From contig JAQGKJ010000408.1 in NCBI GenBank assembly GCA_028290165.1, positions 1 to 5,514 on the forward strand: a stretch of 5,514 nucleotides of DNA. Reading direction: 5' to 3'. This DNA is from Bradyrhizobium sp. (lineage in GTDB: Bacteria > Pseudomonadota > Alphaproteobacteria > Rhizobiales > Xanthobacteraceae). The translations under genes were made by a program, and so were the position numbers. The notes beneath the pieces are model-generated. The model had not been told where the DNA came from. It saw only the letters and a list, made by a program, of their open reading frames with translations, and did not search any database. Positions 1 through 5,513 of the stretch are shown one piece after another. Every line of letters starts with the position of its first letter. Position 1 is the stretch's first letter.

Positions 1-246
1 TGCATTGGGCATCCGGCGTTCCCCACGCCCTCCGGGGCGGAAACGTTCACGGCAAAAACTCGCGCACATGCGGCGAGATCGCGAAGCCGTGTCTGGATTT
101 GACGTCATTGCGAGGAGCGCAGCGGACGAAGCAATCCACTCTTCTCGCTTCAAAGCTGGATTGCTTCGCTGCGCTCGCAATGACGGTCTCAAGGCTGTTT
201 GAAATTGTGGATGGTGTGCATGCAACGAGCCTCGCCGCCCCGCGCC
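1..246. other. Intergenic stretch with no supported gene
   Basis: Apart from the palindromic repeat, nothing here looks like a gene. Short open frames run through the repeat on both strands, but they are built from the arms and are rich in Arg, Ala and Ser without any recognisable domain. A weak 5-bp stem (CGCCC at 26-30 with GGGCG at 35-39) is too small to call. The leftward kinase transcript would run into this region, and I see no classical hairpin plus T-tract terminator for it, although the palindrome itself could form a 3' end structure. Confidence 0.5.
103..185. repeat. Long imperfect palindromic (REP/MITE-like) repeat
   Basis: The left arm (103-138) and right arm (157-185) are reverse complements apart from two small insertions in the left arm: GAG after the leading CGTCATTGCGAG, and four bases (GACG) after the shared CGCAGCG block. 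Both arms have ATTGCTTCG/CGAAGCAAT at the inner end and CGTCATTGCGAG/CTCGCAATGACG at the outer end. An 18-nt loop (139-156) separates them. As RNA or single-stranded DNA it would fold into one long hairpin with two bulges. I recall similar palindromes scattered between genes in Bradyrhizobium and Rhodopseudomonas; that family link is from memory. It lies 61 nt past the stop of the leftward kinase gene and encodes nothing convincing. Confidence 0.85.
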
Positions 247-1953
247 TCATCGCCGCCACAGCGACACCAGCAGCGCGAGCGCCAGCAGGGCGGCGATGCC
301 CTGCCAGAACTGCAGCGGGTGGCGTTCATAGAGCGTCCGCGGCCGGCTTTCCGCAGGCGGCGCGCGCGCCGGTCCTGCCTCCATCTCGAGGGCAAATTCG
401 GTCATGTCGCGAAAACGCTCGCCGGGATCGACCGCGACCGCGCGGGCGAGCGCGGCCTGCAGCCAGGCCGGCAGGTCCGGGCGCAAGGCGGAGAGCGGCG
501 TCGGCCGGATCCGGCGCGGCGGGCTGGTGGCGTCGGCATTGCCGTAGGGGAACTCGCCGGTGAAGGCGCGGAACATGGTAACGCCGAGCGCATAAATGTC
601 GGTCGCCTCGGTGCCGGCTTCGCCTTCGAACATTTCGGGCGCCATGTAGGCGGGCGTGCCCGGAATGTCCGCGGGCGGAGAATCCTCCAGTCCGCCTACG
701 CGCACCACCCCGAAATCGATCAGCTTCAGCGAGCCTTCAGCCTCGAGGATCACGTTGTCCGGCTTGATGTCGCGATGCACGATGCCGACGCGGTGCAACG
801 CCGCCGCCGCCCGCGCCAATTTGATCGCGATGTGACGGCCTTCTTCCAATCCCAGCGCCGGGCTGCGCGCAAGCCGGGTCTCCAGAAGTTCGCCCTGATA
901 GAGCGGCATCACGGTATAGAGGCAGGTCTGCCGCCCCGGCGGAAGCTCGATGACGTGGCCGAGCCAGGGGCTGGTCACGCGCGCGCCGACCCACGCCTCG
1001 CGGACAAAGGCCGCGCGGTAGGCGTCCACGCTGGCCACCAGCGGCTTTGGAAACTTCAACGCCACCTCGCCGCCCTCGACCTCGTCCTCCGCGCCGAACA
1101 GGCGGGTGTAGCGGCCATCGGACAGCAGCACCTTGAGCACGAAGCCATCGATCGTCTCGCCGCCAAGCGGCACCGGGGCCGGCGGCAGTTGCGCGATGTT
1201 GGCGCCGATCTCGGCCGATTCAGCGGTCGGCAGACCGACCACGTCGAGCACCAGCGCCGTGCAGTTGTCGGTGCTGCCGGCTTGCAGGGCGGCCGCGACC
1301 AGCGCGCGCGCGGTATCTTCCGAAGAAACCCGCTCGCGCAGGACATCGGCGATGGTCTCGGCCGCGAGAAAGCCGTGCACGCCGTCGCTGCAAAGCAGGA
1401 AGCGGTCGTGCTGCGCCATCGGCTGGCTGGTGTAGTCCAGCCGCACTTCGGGCTCGACCCCAAGCGCGCGGGTCAGGATGTTCGAGCGCCCCGCGCCGCC
1501 CTGCCGTACATGGTCGGTGGTGAGGCAGGTCAGAAGGTCGCGGCTCAGCCGGTAGGCGCGGGTGTCGCCGACATGCAGCACATGCGCGTTGCGCCCGCGC
1601 AGCACCATCGCGGTGAAGGTGCATCCCATCCCCGTCAGTTTGGCGTCCTGCCGGGCCTGCGAATGGATCCAGCCGTTGAGCGCATCGACCACCTTGGCGG
1701 CCGCGCGCCGCACTTCCATGGTCTCGGGCAGATCGCAAAATCCATCGAGGAAACCGCGCACTGCGATCTCGGCCGCCTCGCGGCCGCCCTTGGTGCTGCC
1801 AATTCCGTCCGATATCGCCGCGATCACGTCGCGGCGCGGCTCGGGCAACTCGGAGCCGAAAACGGCGCCGCCGAAATCCTCATTGCGTTTGCGCGGTCCG
1901 GTCTCCGAGACAAACCCGACACTTGCCTTGACGCCGGAAACCCGCTCAGCCAT
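247..1953 (-). CDS. Bifunctional PP2C-type phosphatase / Ser-Thr protein kinase, membrane anchored
   Basis: This 568-residue protein fuses a metal-dependent PP2C phosphatase (about 1-240) to a Hanks-type Ser/Thr kinase (about 268-525) and ends in one membrane segment (about 549-565), so both domains should face the cytoplasm. PP2C metal and catalytic motifs are present: RNEDF at 23-27, SDG at 48-50, GDT at 129-131, SDG at 189-191 and DN at 229-230. Kinase motifs are VALKF with Lys300, a probable helix-C Glu319, HRDIKPDN at 393-400 (Asp395), DFG at 413-415, APE at 438-440 and TDIYALG at 451-457. The glycine-rich loop is degenerate (LLSDGRYTRLFGA), which I recall as usual in this family. The ATG is preceded by GGAG with an 8-nt gap. 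The start is 36 nt after the upstream exported-protein gene, so they are probably co-transcribed. Family members occur in nitrate-assimilation loci elsewhere; here the neighbour is an ammonium transporter. Substrates are unknown. Confidence 0.93.
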   Translation of the reverse strand: MAERVSGVKASVGFVSETGPRKRNEDFGGAVFGSELPEPRRDVIAAISDGIGSTKGGREAAEIAVRGFLDGFCDLPETMEVRRAAAKVVDALNGWIHSQARQDAKLTGMGCTFTAMVLRGRNAHVLHVGDTRAYRLSRDLLTCLTTDHVRQGGAGRSNILTRALGVEPEVRLDYTSQPMAQHDRFLLCSDGVHGFLAAETIADVLRERVSSEDTARALVAAALQAGSTDNCTALVLDVVGLPTAESAEIGANIAQLPPAPVPLGGETIDGFVLKVLLSDGRYTRLFGAEDEVEGGEVALKFPKPLVASVDAYRAAFVREAWVGARVTSPWLGHVIELPPGRQTCLYTVMPLYQGELLETRLARSPALGLEEGRHIAIKLARAAAALHRVGIVHRDIKPDNVILEAEGSLKLIDFGVVRVGGLEDSPPADIPGTPAYMAPEMFEGEAGTEATDIYALGVTMFRAFTGEFPYGNADATSPPRRIRPTPLSALRPDLPAWLQAALARAVAVDPGERFRDMTEFALEMEAGPARAPPAESRPRTLYERHPLQFWQGIAALLALALLVSLWRR

Positions 1954-1961
1954 CGCAGCCG

Positions 1962-1965
1962 CTCC
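1962..1965 (-). promoter_or_regulatory. Ribosome binding site of the kinase/phosphatase gene
   Basis: On the minus strand GGAG sits 8 nt before the ATG at 1953-1951. This supports the MAERVSG start and lies inside the 36-nt gap after the upstream gene. Confidence 0.6.
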
Positions 1966-1989
1966 AATTTCCGAACGACCGCCGCTGCC

Positions 1990-2319
1990 TCAATTCTCCA
2001 GCCGGCAGCGATGATAGACGAAATAGCCGCCGGTGCTCGACGCGACGATTGCCGTAAGTTTCCCGGACTTGCGGTCAAGCGTGTAGTTGCCGCCGTCGGT
2101 CGCGTCGCGCCACGAAATCTCCGCGTCGCTGACGCGGGCTGGATTGGAATCCACGGTGGCTTTGTCGTAGTCGATCCTGATCTGCCAATTCGCACCGCTG
2201 GCCACATTGGTGCAGATCGTCGCGTTCACTTCGGCGCCGATGGCGGGCGCCGCCATGGCGGCCAGCGCGCCAAATCCCGCCGCTAACCGGGTCAGAACCA
2301 GTGTCAGATCAGCGCGCAT
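1990..2319 (-). CDS. Small exported protein of unknown function
   Basis: This is a 109-residue protein. The N-terminus has a charged start (MRAD), a hydrophobic stretch to about residue 26 and small residues before the likely cleavage point (after Ala26 or Ala29), so it looks like a Sec signal peptide with a mature periplasmic domain of about 80 residues. The mature part has two cysteines, Cys36 near its start and Cys105 near its end, which could form a disulfide. It also has a beta-rich pattern around WRDATDGGNYTLDRKSGKL (70-88), similar to short secreted rhizobial proteins with a YxLDRxxGxL motif; that resemblance is from memory and assigns no function. No lipobox is seen. The start is preceded by GGCGGG, a weak Shine-Dalgarno sequence. 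It is first in a probable two-gene unit with the kinase/phosphatase, so it could feed a periplasmic signal to it, but this is only inference from position. Confidence 0.8.
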   Translation of the reverse strand: MRADLTLVLTRLAAGFGALAAMAAPAIGAEVNATICTNVASGANWQIRIDYDKATVDSNPARVSDAEISWRDATDGGNYTLDRKSGKLTAIVASSTGGYFVYHRCRLEN

Positions 2320-2345
2320 GTCCCGCCTATTTTTTAGTCAAATGC

Positions 2346-2358
2346 TAATAGATTGATC
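2346..2358. promoter_or_regulatory. Candidate IHF-like site
   Basis: TAATAGATTGATC matches the reverse-strand IHF consensus YAANNNNYTGATW at every defined position except the last. An A/T-rich run (2329-2343) lies beside it. It is about 100 nt upstream of the expected start of the sigma-54 transcript, a region where IHF bending often assists RpoN promoters. Short degenerate sites like this occur by chance, so the call is weak. Confidence 0.25.
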
Positions 2359-2386
2359 AGATCGGCTTGGGGTGATCGCGTCCGTT

Positions 2387-2403
2387 TTATGGAAAATCCA
2401 TAA
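2387..2403. promoter_or_regulatory. 17-nt perfect palindrome, candidate operator
   Basis: TTATGGA-AAA-TCCATAA has two perfect 7-bp arms around a 3-nt centre. It lies in the divergent intergenic region, with its centre about 65 nt upstream of the expected start of the sigma-54 transcript. It does not match the enteric NtrC consensus (TGCACC-N5-GGTGCA). On the minus strand it also falls between a weak -35-like TTGAAA (2411-2406) and a weak -10-like TAAAAC (2389-2384) that could serve the leftward genes. The binding protein is unknown. Confidence 0.4.
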
Positions 2404-2434
2404 CTTTTCAACGTCCGGATAGGACCGGGACGAG

Positions 2435-2449
2435 TGGTATATTCCTTGC
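2435..2449 (+). promoter_or_regulatory. Sigma-54 (RpoN) -24/-12 promoter of the ammonium transporter
   Basis: TGGTATATTCCTTGC carries the invariant GG (2436-2437) and GC (2448-2449) separated by exactly 10 nt, with the flanking T of TGG and the TT of TTGC. Against the consensus TGGCAC-N5-TTGC it misses only the less conserved CAC portion (TAT here). Transcription should begin near 2460-2461, giving a 5' leader of about 66 nt. RpoN promoters for amt genes are well established in proteobacteria and normally need NtrC. I did not find a canonical NtrC site in the intergenic region. Confidence 0.7.
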
Positions 2450-2513
2450 GTTTTATTTGGACGCTGGTCTGTGCCACCGGCGCACGGGCTCGTGTTTTCA
2501 GAGAACGCAAATC

Positions 2514-2518
2514 GGGGA
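2514..2518 (+). promoter_or_regulatory. Ribosome binding site that fixes the transporter start
   Basis: GGGGA ends 8 nt before the ATG at 2527. It supports that start over the in-frame GTG at 2434, which lies at the sigma-54 element and would be outside the predicted transcript. Confidence 0.65.
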
Positions 2519-2526
2519 ACGCTGAT

Positions 2527-3849
2527 ATGGCACTTGCACCCTCACCACAATGGTTAGACAGCGGAAATAACGCCTGGCAACTTGCGGCTGCCACTTTCGT
2601 CGGCCTGCAAAGCATCCCGGGCCTGACGGTTCTCTATGGCGGCATCGTCAAGAAGAAATGGGCGATCAATTCCGCCTTCATGGCTTTCTACGCGTTCGCC
2701 TCGGTTTTGGTCGTCTGGGTCCTGTTCGACTACAACATGGCGTTCGGAGAGCAATGGTTTCCATTCCTCGGCAAGCCGGGCTTGGCGACATCGGCCTCCT
2801 TTACCACCGGGCAGGCCATCGTTCCGGCCGCAGCATCGGGCATGCCGGCGCTGACCTTTCCGATGGCGACGCTGATCTTCTTCCAGTTCGTGTTCGCTGC
2901 CATCACCGTCATCATCCTCGCCGGCTCCGTGCTCGGCCGCATGAATTTTACGGCGTGGATGATCTTCTGCCCGGTGTGGATGACCCTGGTCTATACGGTC
3001 GGGGCATTCAGCCTGTGGGGCGGAGGCTGGCTCGCCGGCATGGGCGTAGCGGACTTCTCCGGCGGCTATGTCATCCATCTCGCCGCCGGCACCTCGGGCT
3101 TCGTTGCCGCATGGCTGGTCGGTCCGCGGCTGCAGGCCGATCGCGACCATTTCCCGCCCAACAGCCTGCTGATGACGCTGGTCGGCGCCGGAATCCTGTG
3201 GCTCGGCTGGAACGGTTTTAACGGCGGCGATCCCTATTTCGCCAACGCCGATGCCGGCGCCGCGGTGCTCAACACCAACACCTGCACCGCGGTGGCGCTG
3301 CTGGTCTGGACGCTGATGGACAAGATGGCCTATGGCAAGCCGTCGGTGTTAGGTGCGGTCAACGGCATGATCGCAGGGCTTGTCGCCATCACTCCGGCCG
3401 CCGGCTATGTCGATGGCATGGGCGCGATCGCTATTGGCGTCGTCGCCGGCATCATTCCCTGGCTCGCCATGAACAAGCTGCAGAAGGCCAGCTTCATGAT
3501 GAAGGTGGACGATACGCTGAGCGTGCTATCGACCCACGGCATCGCCGGCCTCACCGGCGGATTGCTGACCGGGATCCTCGCCAATCCCGACATGCTGATG
3601 TACATCGGCACCGACAAGGAGGCGCCCGGCGTCAACGTGACAGGCTTGCTCTACGGCAACCCCGGTCAGCTGTTGCTGCAGGCGGAGGGAGCGGCGTTCA
3701 TCATCGTCTACAACGCGATCGCGACCTTCATCATCCTCAAGGTGATCTCGTTCATCGTACCGCTGCGGATGGATGAAGCCACCCTGAAGGTGGGTGACGA
3801 CGCGGTCCACGGCGAGACCGCCTATGCGATCGGCGTGGAAGGCGAATAG
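2527..3849 (+). CDS. amt: Ammonium transporter (Amt family, AMT2/MEP-like clade)
   Basis: This 440-residue inner-membrane protein has about 11 hydrophobic segments (from about 18-37 to 383-413) and should form the trimeric Amt channel that takes up ammonium. Aligned by eye with E. coli AmtB, the key positions are Phe123 (F107), Trp164 in WGGGWLA (W148), Asp176 in DFSGGYVIH (D160), the twin pore histidines His184 and His337 (H168/H318), and Phe231 in WNGFNGGD (F215). AmtB Ser219 is replaced by Asp235. The motifs GSVLGRMN, GFNGGDPYFAN, KPSVLGAVNG and KVDDTLSVLSTH resemble plant AMT2 rather than AmtB, so this is the AMT2/MEP-like branch. The C-tail keeps DDAVHGETAY (424-433), the segment that couples subunits and contacts PII in AmtB. 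There is no cleavable signal peptide, unlike AmtB. No glnK is adjacent. The RBS is GGGGA with 8-nt spacing and the promoter is sigma-54 type, so nitrogen-limitation control is likely. Confidence 0.96.
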   Translation: MALAPSPQWLDSGNNAWQLAAATFVGLQSIPGLTVLYGGIVKKKWAINSAFMAFYAFASVLVVWVLFDYNMAFGEQWFPFLGKPGLATSASFTTGQAIVPAAASGMPALTFPMATLIFFQFVFAAITVIILAGSVLGRMNFTAWMIFCPVWMTLVYTVGAFSLWGGGWLAGMGVADFSGGYVIHLAAGTSGFVAAWLVGPRLQADRDHFPPNSLLMTLVGAGILWLGWNGFNGGDPYFANADAGAAVLNTNTCTAVALLVWTLMDKMAYGKPSVLGAVNGMIAGLVAITPAAGYVDGMGAIAIGVVAGIIPWLAMNKLQKASFMMKVDDTLSVLSTHGIAGLTGGLLTGILANPDMLMYIGTDKEAPGVNVTGLLYGNPGQLLLQAEGAAFIIVYNAIATFIILKVISFIVPLRMDEATLKVGDDAVHGETAYAIGVEGE

Positions 3850-3899
3850 CGGGCCGGCCGCTCGCTCTCGCCGATAGCCGCCCTGATGGCATCAAAACC

Positions 3900-3923
3900 G
3901 CTCCGGTGCGCCCGCACCGGGGC
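3900..3923 (+). terminator. Rho-independent-like terminator after the transporter
   Basis: CCGGTGC (3903-3909), loop GCCC and GCACCGG (3914-3920) form a perfect 7-bp GC-rich stem, extendable to 10 bp with one G-T pair (3900-3923). It is preceded by AAAA and followed by a T-rich but interrupted tract (ATTCCTGCTTTCTTTCC). It lies 50 nt past the transporter stop and before the next gene, as expected for a terminator, though the U-tract is imperfect. Confidence 0.6.
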
Positions 3924-4046
3924 CATTCCTGCTTTCTTTCCCGCCAGGCGGCCCGGCCACGGCCCCGTCCCGCCCTTAACTCAATTCAAACTTTCCAGGT
4001 GCGCCCTTTTATGACGGTGTTATGATGCTTTCCGGGGCGGTGGGTA

Positions 4047-4625
4047 ATGTCGGGGCGTGGGTACACCATATTCGATACGAGTATTGGCCGATGCGGCATC
4101 GCATGGGGCCATGCCGGGATTCTGGGGGTACAACTCCCCGAGGCCCGCGAGATCGAAACCCGCAAGCGGCTGTTCGACCTCTATCCCGACGCCCGCGAAA
4201 TGCGCGCCCCCCTGAATGTCGAATTTACGATCGAGGGCATTACCGCGCTGCTGCGCGGCGAGCCGAGTGATCTCTCCGATGTCACCCTCGACATGATCGG
4301 CATGCACGCCTTCAACCAGCGCGTCTACCAGTACACGCGGACCATCCCGCGCGGCGAAACCCGCACCTATGGCGAGGTCGCCGCCAGCCTGAAGTTTTCG
4401 GGTGCCGAGAATTCGGTGGCCCAGGCGATAGCCCGTAACCCGTTCGTGATCATTGTTCCCTGCCATCGCGTGCTCGAGGCGGGCAGCTACGCCGACAAGA
4501 TCTCCCCGCACGGCGGCGTTATCTCCAAGCGCCGGCTGCTTTCGATCGAGGGCGCGGGCTCACCCAGCAGCAGGACCCTGTTCGACGTGCTCCTCCCGGT
4601 TGCGCCGCCACGCCCGCAGAACTAA
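4047..4625 (+). CDS. Methylated-DNA-[protein]-cysteine S-methyltransferase (Ogt/AGT-like), atypical active site
   Basis: This 192-residue protein of the O6-alkylguanine-DNA alkyltransferase family would normally remove alkyl groups from O6-guanine by transferring them irreversibly to its own cysteine. It has an N-terminal domain (1-85) and the C-terminal DNA-binding/active-site domain (86-170) with [26 protein letters not shown] and KRRLLSIEG. Aligned by eye to human MGMT, Cys139 (C145), His140 (H146), Glu168 (E172), Asn131 (N137) and Tyr108 (Y114) are conserved. The nucleotide-flipping Arg128 is Asn122, Gly131 is Ala125 and the loop Tyr158 is Ile152, with a two-residue insertion before GG. 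Activity may therefore be weakened or altered. GGGGCGG lies 6 nt before the ATG. A weak sigma-70-like promoter (TTCAAA 3985-3990, TTTTAT 4007-4012, 16-nt spacing) is possible. The regulator gene follows after 10 nt, so the two are probably co-transcribed. Confidence 0.9.
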   Translation: MSGRGYTIFDTSIGRCGIAWGHAGILGVQLPEAREIETRKRLFDLYPDAREMRAPLNVEFTIEGITALLRGEPSDLSDVTLDMIGMHAFNQRVYQYTRTIPRGETRTYGEVAASLKFSGAENSVAQAIARNPFVIIVPCHRVLEAGSYADKISPHGGVISKRRLLSIEGAGSPSSRTLFDVLLPVAPPRPQN

Positions 4626-4635
4626 ATTCGCGGGC

Positions 4636-5475
4636 ATGGACCGAACGCCACTTCTGCAGCGCCAATCCATTTCGGTGTCCGACTTCCGCTGTACGGCGGT
4701 GCCGGGCGACAAGCCGTTCGTCGAGCAGTTTGGCTGCCATTCGATCTCCTATGTTCGCAAAGGCAGTTTCGGTTGCGAGAGCCGCGGCCGCTTCTTCGAA
4801 CTGGTGGCGGGATCGATCCTGGTCGGTCATCCCGGCGACGAATATCTGTGCACCCACGATCACGTCTGCGGCGACGAATGCCTGTCGTTTTTTCTGACGC
4901 CGGAATTGGTGGAAACGATCGGCGACCGAACCGACGTCTGGCGGATCGGCGCGACGCCGCCGCTGCCGGAATTGATGGTGCTCGGCGAACTGGCGCAGGC
5001 CGCCGCCGACGGCCGCAGCGATATCGGCCTTGAGGAGGTCGGGGCGCTGTTCGCCGGCCGGTTTGTCGAGGTGGTCTCCGGGCGGTCAAGCGCGCCCGCG
5101 GCGGCCACCGCCCGCGATCGCCGCCGCGCGGTGGAGACCGCACTCTGGATCGATGCAAATTCGCACCGGGAGATCGATCTGGAGCAGGCCGCCGACCAGG
5201 CTGATATCAGCCCGTTCCATTTCCTGCGGCTGTTCTCAAGCGTGCTCGGCGTCACCCCGCACCAATATCTGGTGCGCTCGCGGCTGCGGCATGCGGCGCG
5301 CTTGTTGGCCGACGACGACAGGTCCGTTACCGATGTCGCCTATGACGTCGGCTTCGGCGACCTTTCCAATTTCGTCCGCACTTTCCACCGCGCCGCAGGG
5401 GTCTCGCCGCGGCGGTTCCGCGAGGCCTCGCGCGGGATGCGCAAGATTTTCCAAGAACGGCTCGCTCTGCACTGA
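4636..5475 (+). CDS. AraC-family transcriptional regulator with Cys/His-rich N-terminal domain
   Basis: This is a 279-residue protein. The C-terminal third is an AraC-type DNA-binding domain with two helix-turn-helix units: [20 protein letters not shown] (181-200), then [21 protein letters not shown] (230-250) leading into the family ending GVSPRRFR (255-262). The N-terminal half (about 1-100) looks like a cupin-type sensing domain. It holds six cysteines (19, 34, 47, 72, 78, 82), three of them in a tight segment with histidines (C72-T-H-D-H-V-C78-G-D-E-C82) that could bind metal or react with oxidants or electrophiles. It is not the Ada zinc domain by motif. An Ala-rich linker (about 150-165) separates the halves. 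The ATG at 4636 was chosen because it lies 10 nt after the alkyltransferase stop. An upstream in-frame start at 4453 would overlap that gene extensively and add low-complexity residues. It may control its own operon; the effector is unknown. Confidence 0.92.
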   Translation: MDRTPLLQRQSISVSDFRCTAVPGDKPFVEQFGCHSISYVRKGSFGCESRGRFFELVAGSILVGHPGDEYLCTHDHVCGDECLSFFLTPELVETIGDRTDVWRIGATPPLPELMVLGELAQAAADGRSDIGLEEVGALFAGRFVEVVSGRSSAPAAATARDRRRAVETALWIDANSHREIDLEQAADQADISPFHFLRLFSSVLGVTPHQYLVRSRLRHAARLLADDDRSVTDVAYDVGFGDLSNFVRTFHRAAGVSPRRFREASRGMRKIFQERLALH

Positions 5476-5495
5476 CTAGGATCGTCTCCTGACCC

Positions 5496-5513
5496 GCGCG
5501 TTTTCGAACGCGC
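5496..5513 (+). terminator. UUCG-capped hairpin, probable terminator stem
   Basis: GCGCGTT (5496-5502), loop TTCG and AACGCGC (5507-5513) form a perfect 7-bp stem closed by the very stable UUCG tetraloop. It starts 20 nt after the AraC stop. The window ends one base past the stem, so a following T-tract cannot be seen. Confidence 0.5.

Noticed and set aside
26..39. Small CGCCC/GGGCG stem at the left edge
   Set aside because: Only 5 bp with no T-tract; expected by chance in GC-rich DNA.
2192..2213. NtrC-like half sites GCACC and GGTGC
   Set aside because: The spacer is 12 nt instead of 5, and the pair lies inside the exported-protein coding region about 250 nt from the promoter. It may be chance.
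199..2286. A 695-codon open frame on the plus strand antisense to the kinase and exported-protein genes
   Set aside because: It is rich in Arg, His, Ala, Gly and Gln with no domain or motif, and the opposite strand encodes unmistakable PP2C and kinase motifs. Long antisense frames are common in GC-rich coding DNA.
2434..2526. Upstream GTG start extending the transporter by 31 residues
   Set aside because: The GTG lies at the sigma-54 element, before the expected transcript start. The added residues are charged and unlike Amt N-termini, and a good RBS precedes the ATG at 2527.
2526..2536. TGGCACTTGC at the transporter start, resembling a sigma-54 element
   Set aside because: The GG and GC are too close together (4 nt apart rather than 10), and it overlaps the start codon.
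4022..4270. Short open frame beginning with ATG at 4022
   Set aside because: It is out of frame with and overlaps the alkyltransferase, and is Arg/Pro-rich with no recognisable domain.
4453..4635. Upstream ATG start extending the AraC regulator by 61 residues
   Set aside because: It would lie almost wholly inside the alkyltransferase gene, and the added stretch is low-complexity Arg/Ala/Ser. The ATG at 4636 just after the alkyltransferase stop fits AraC family length.
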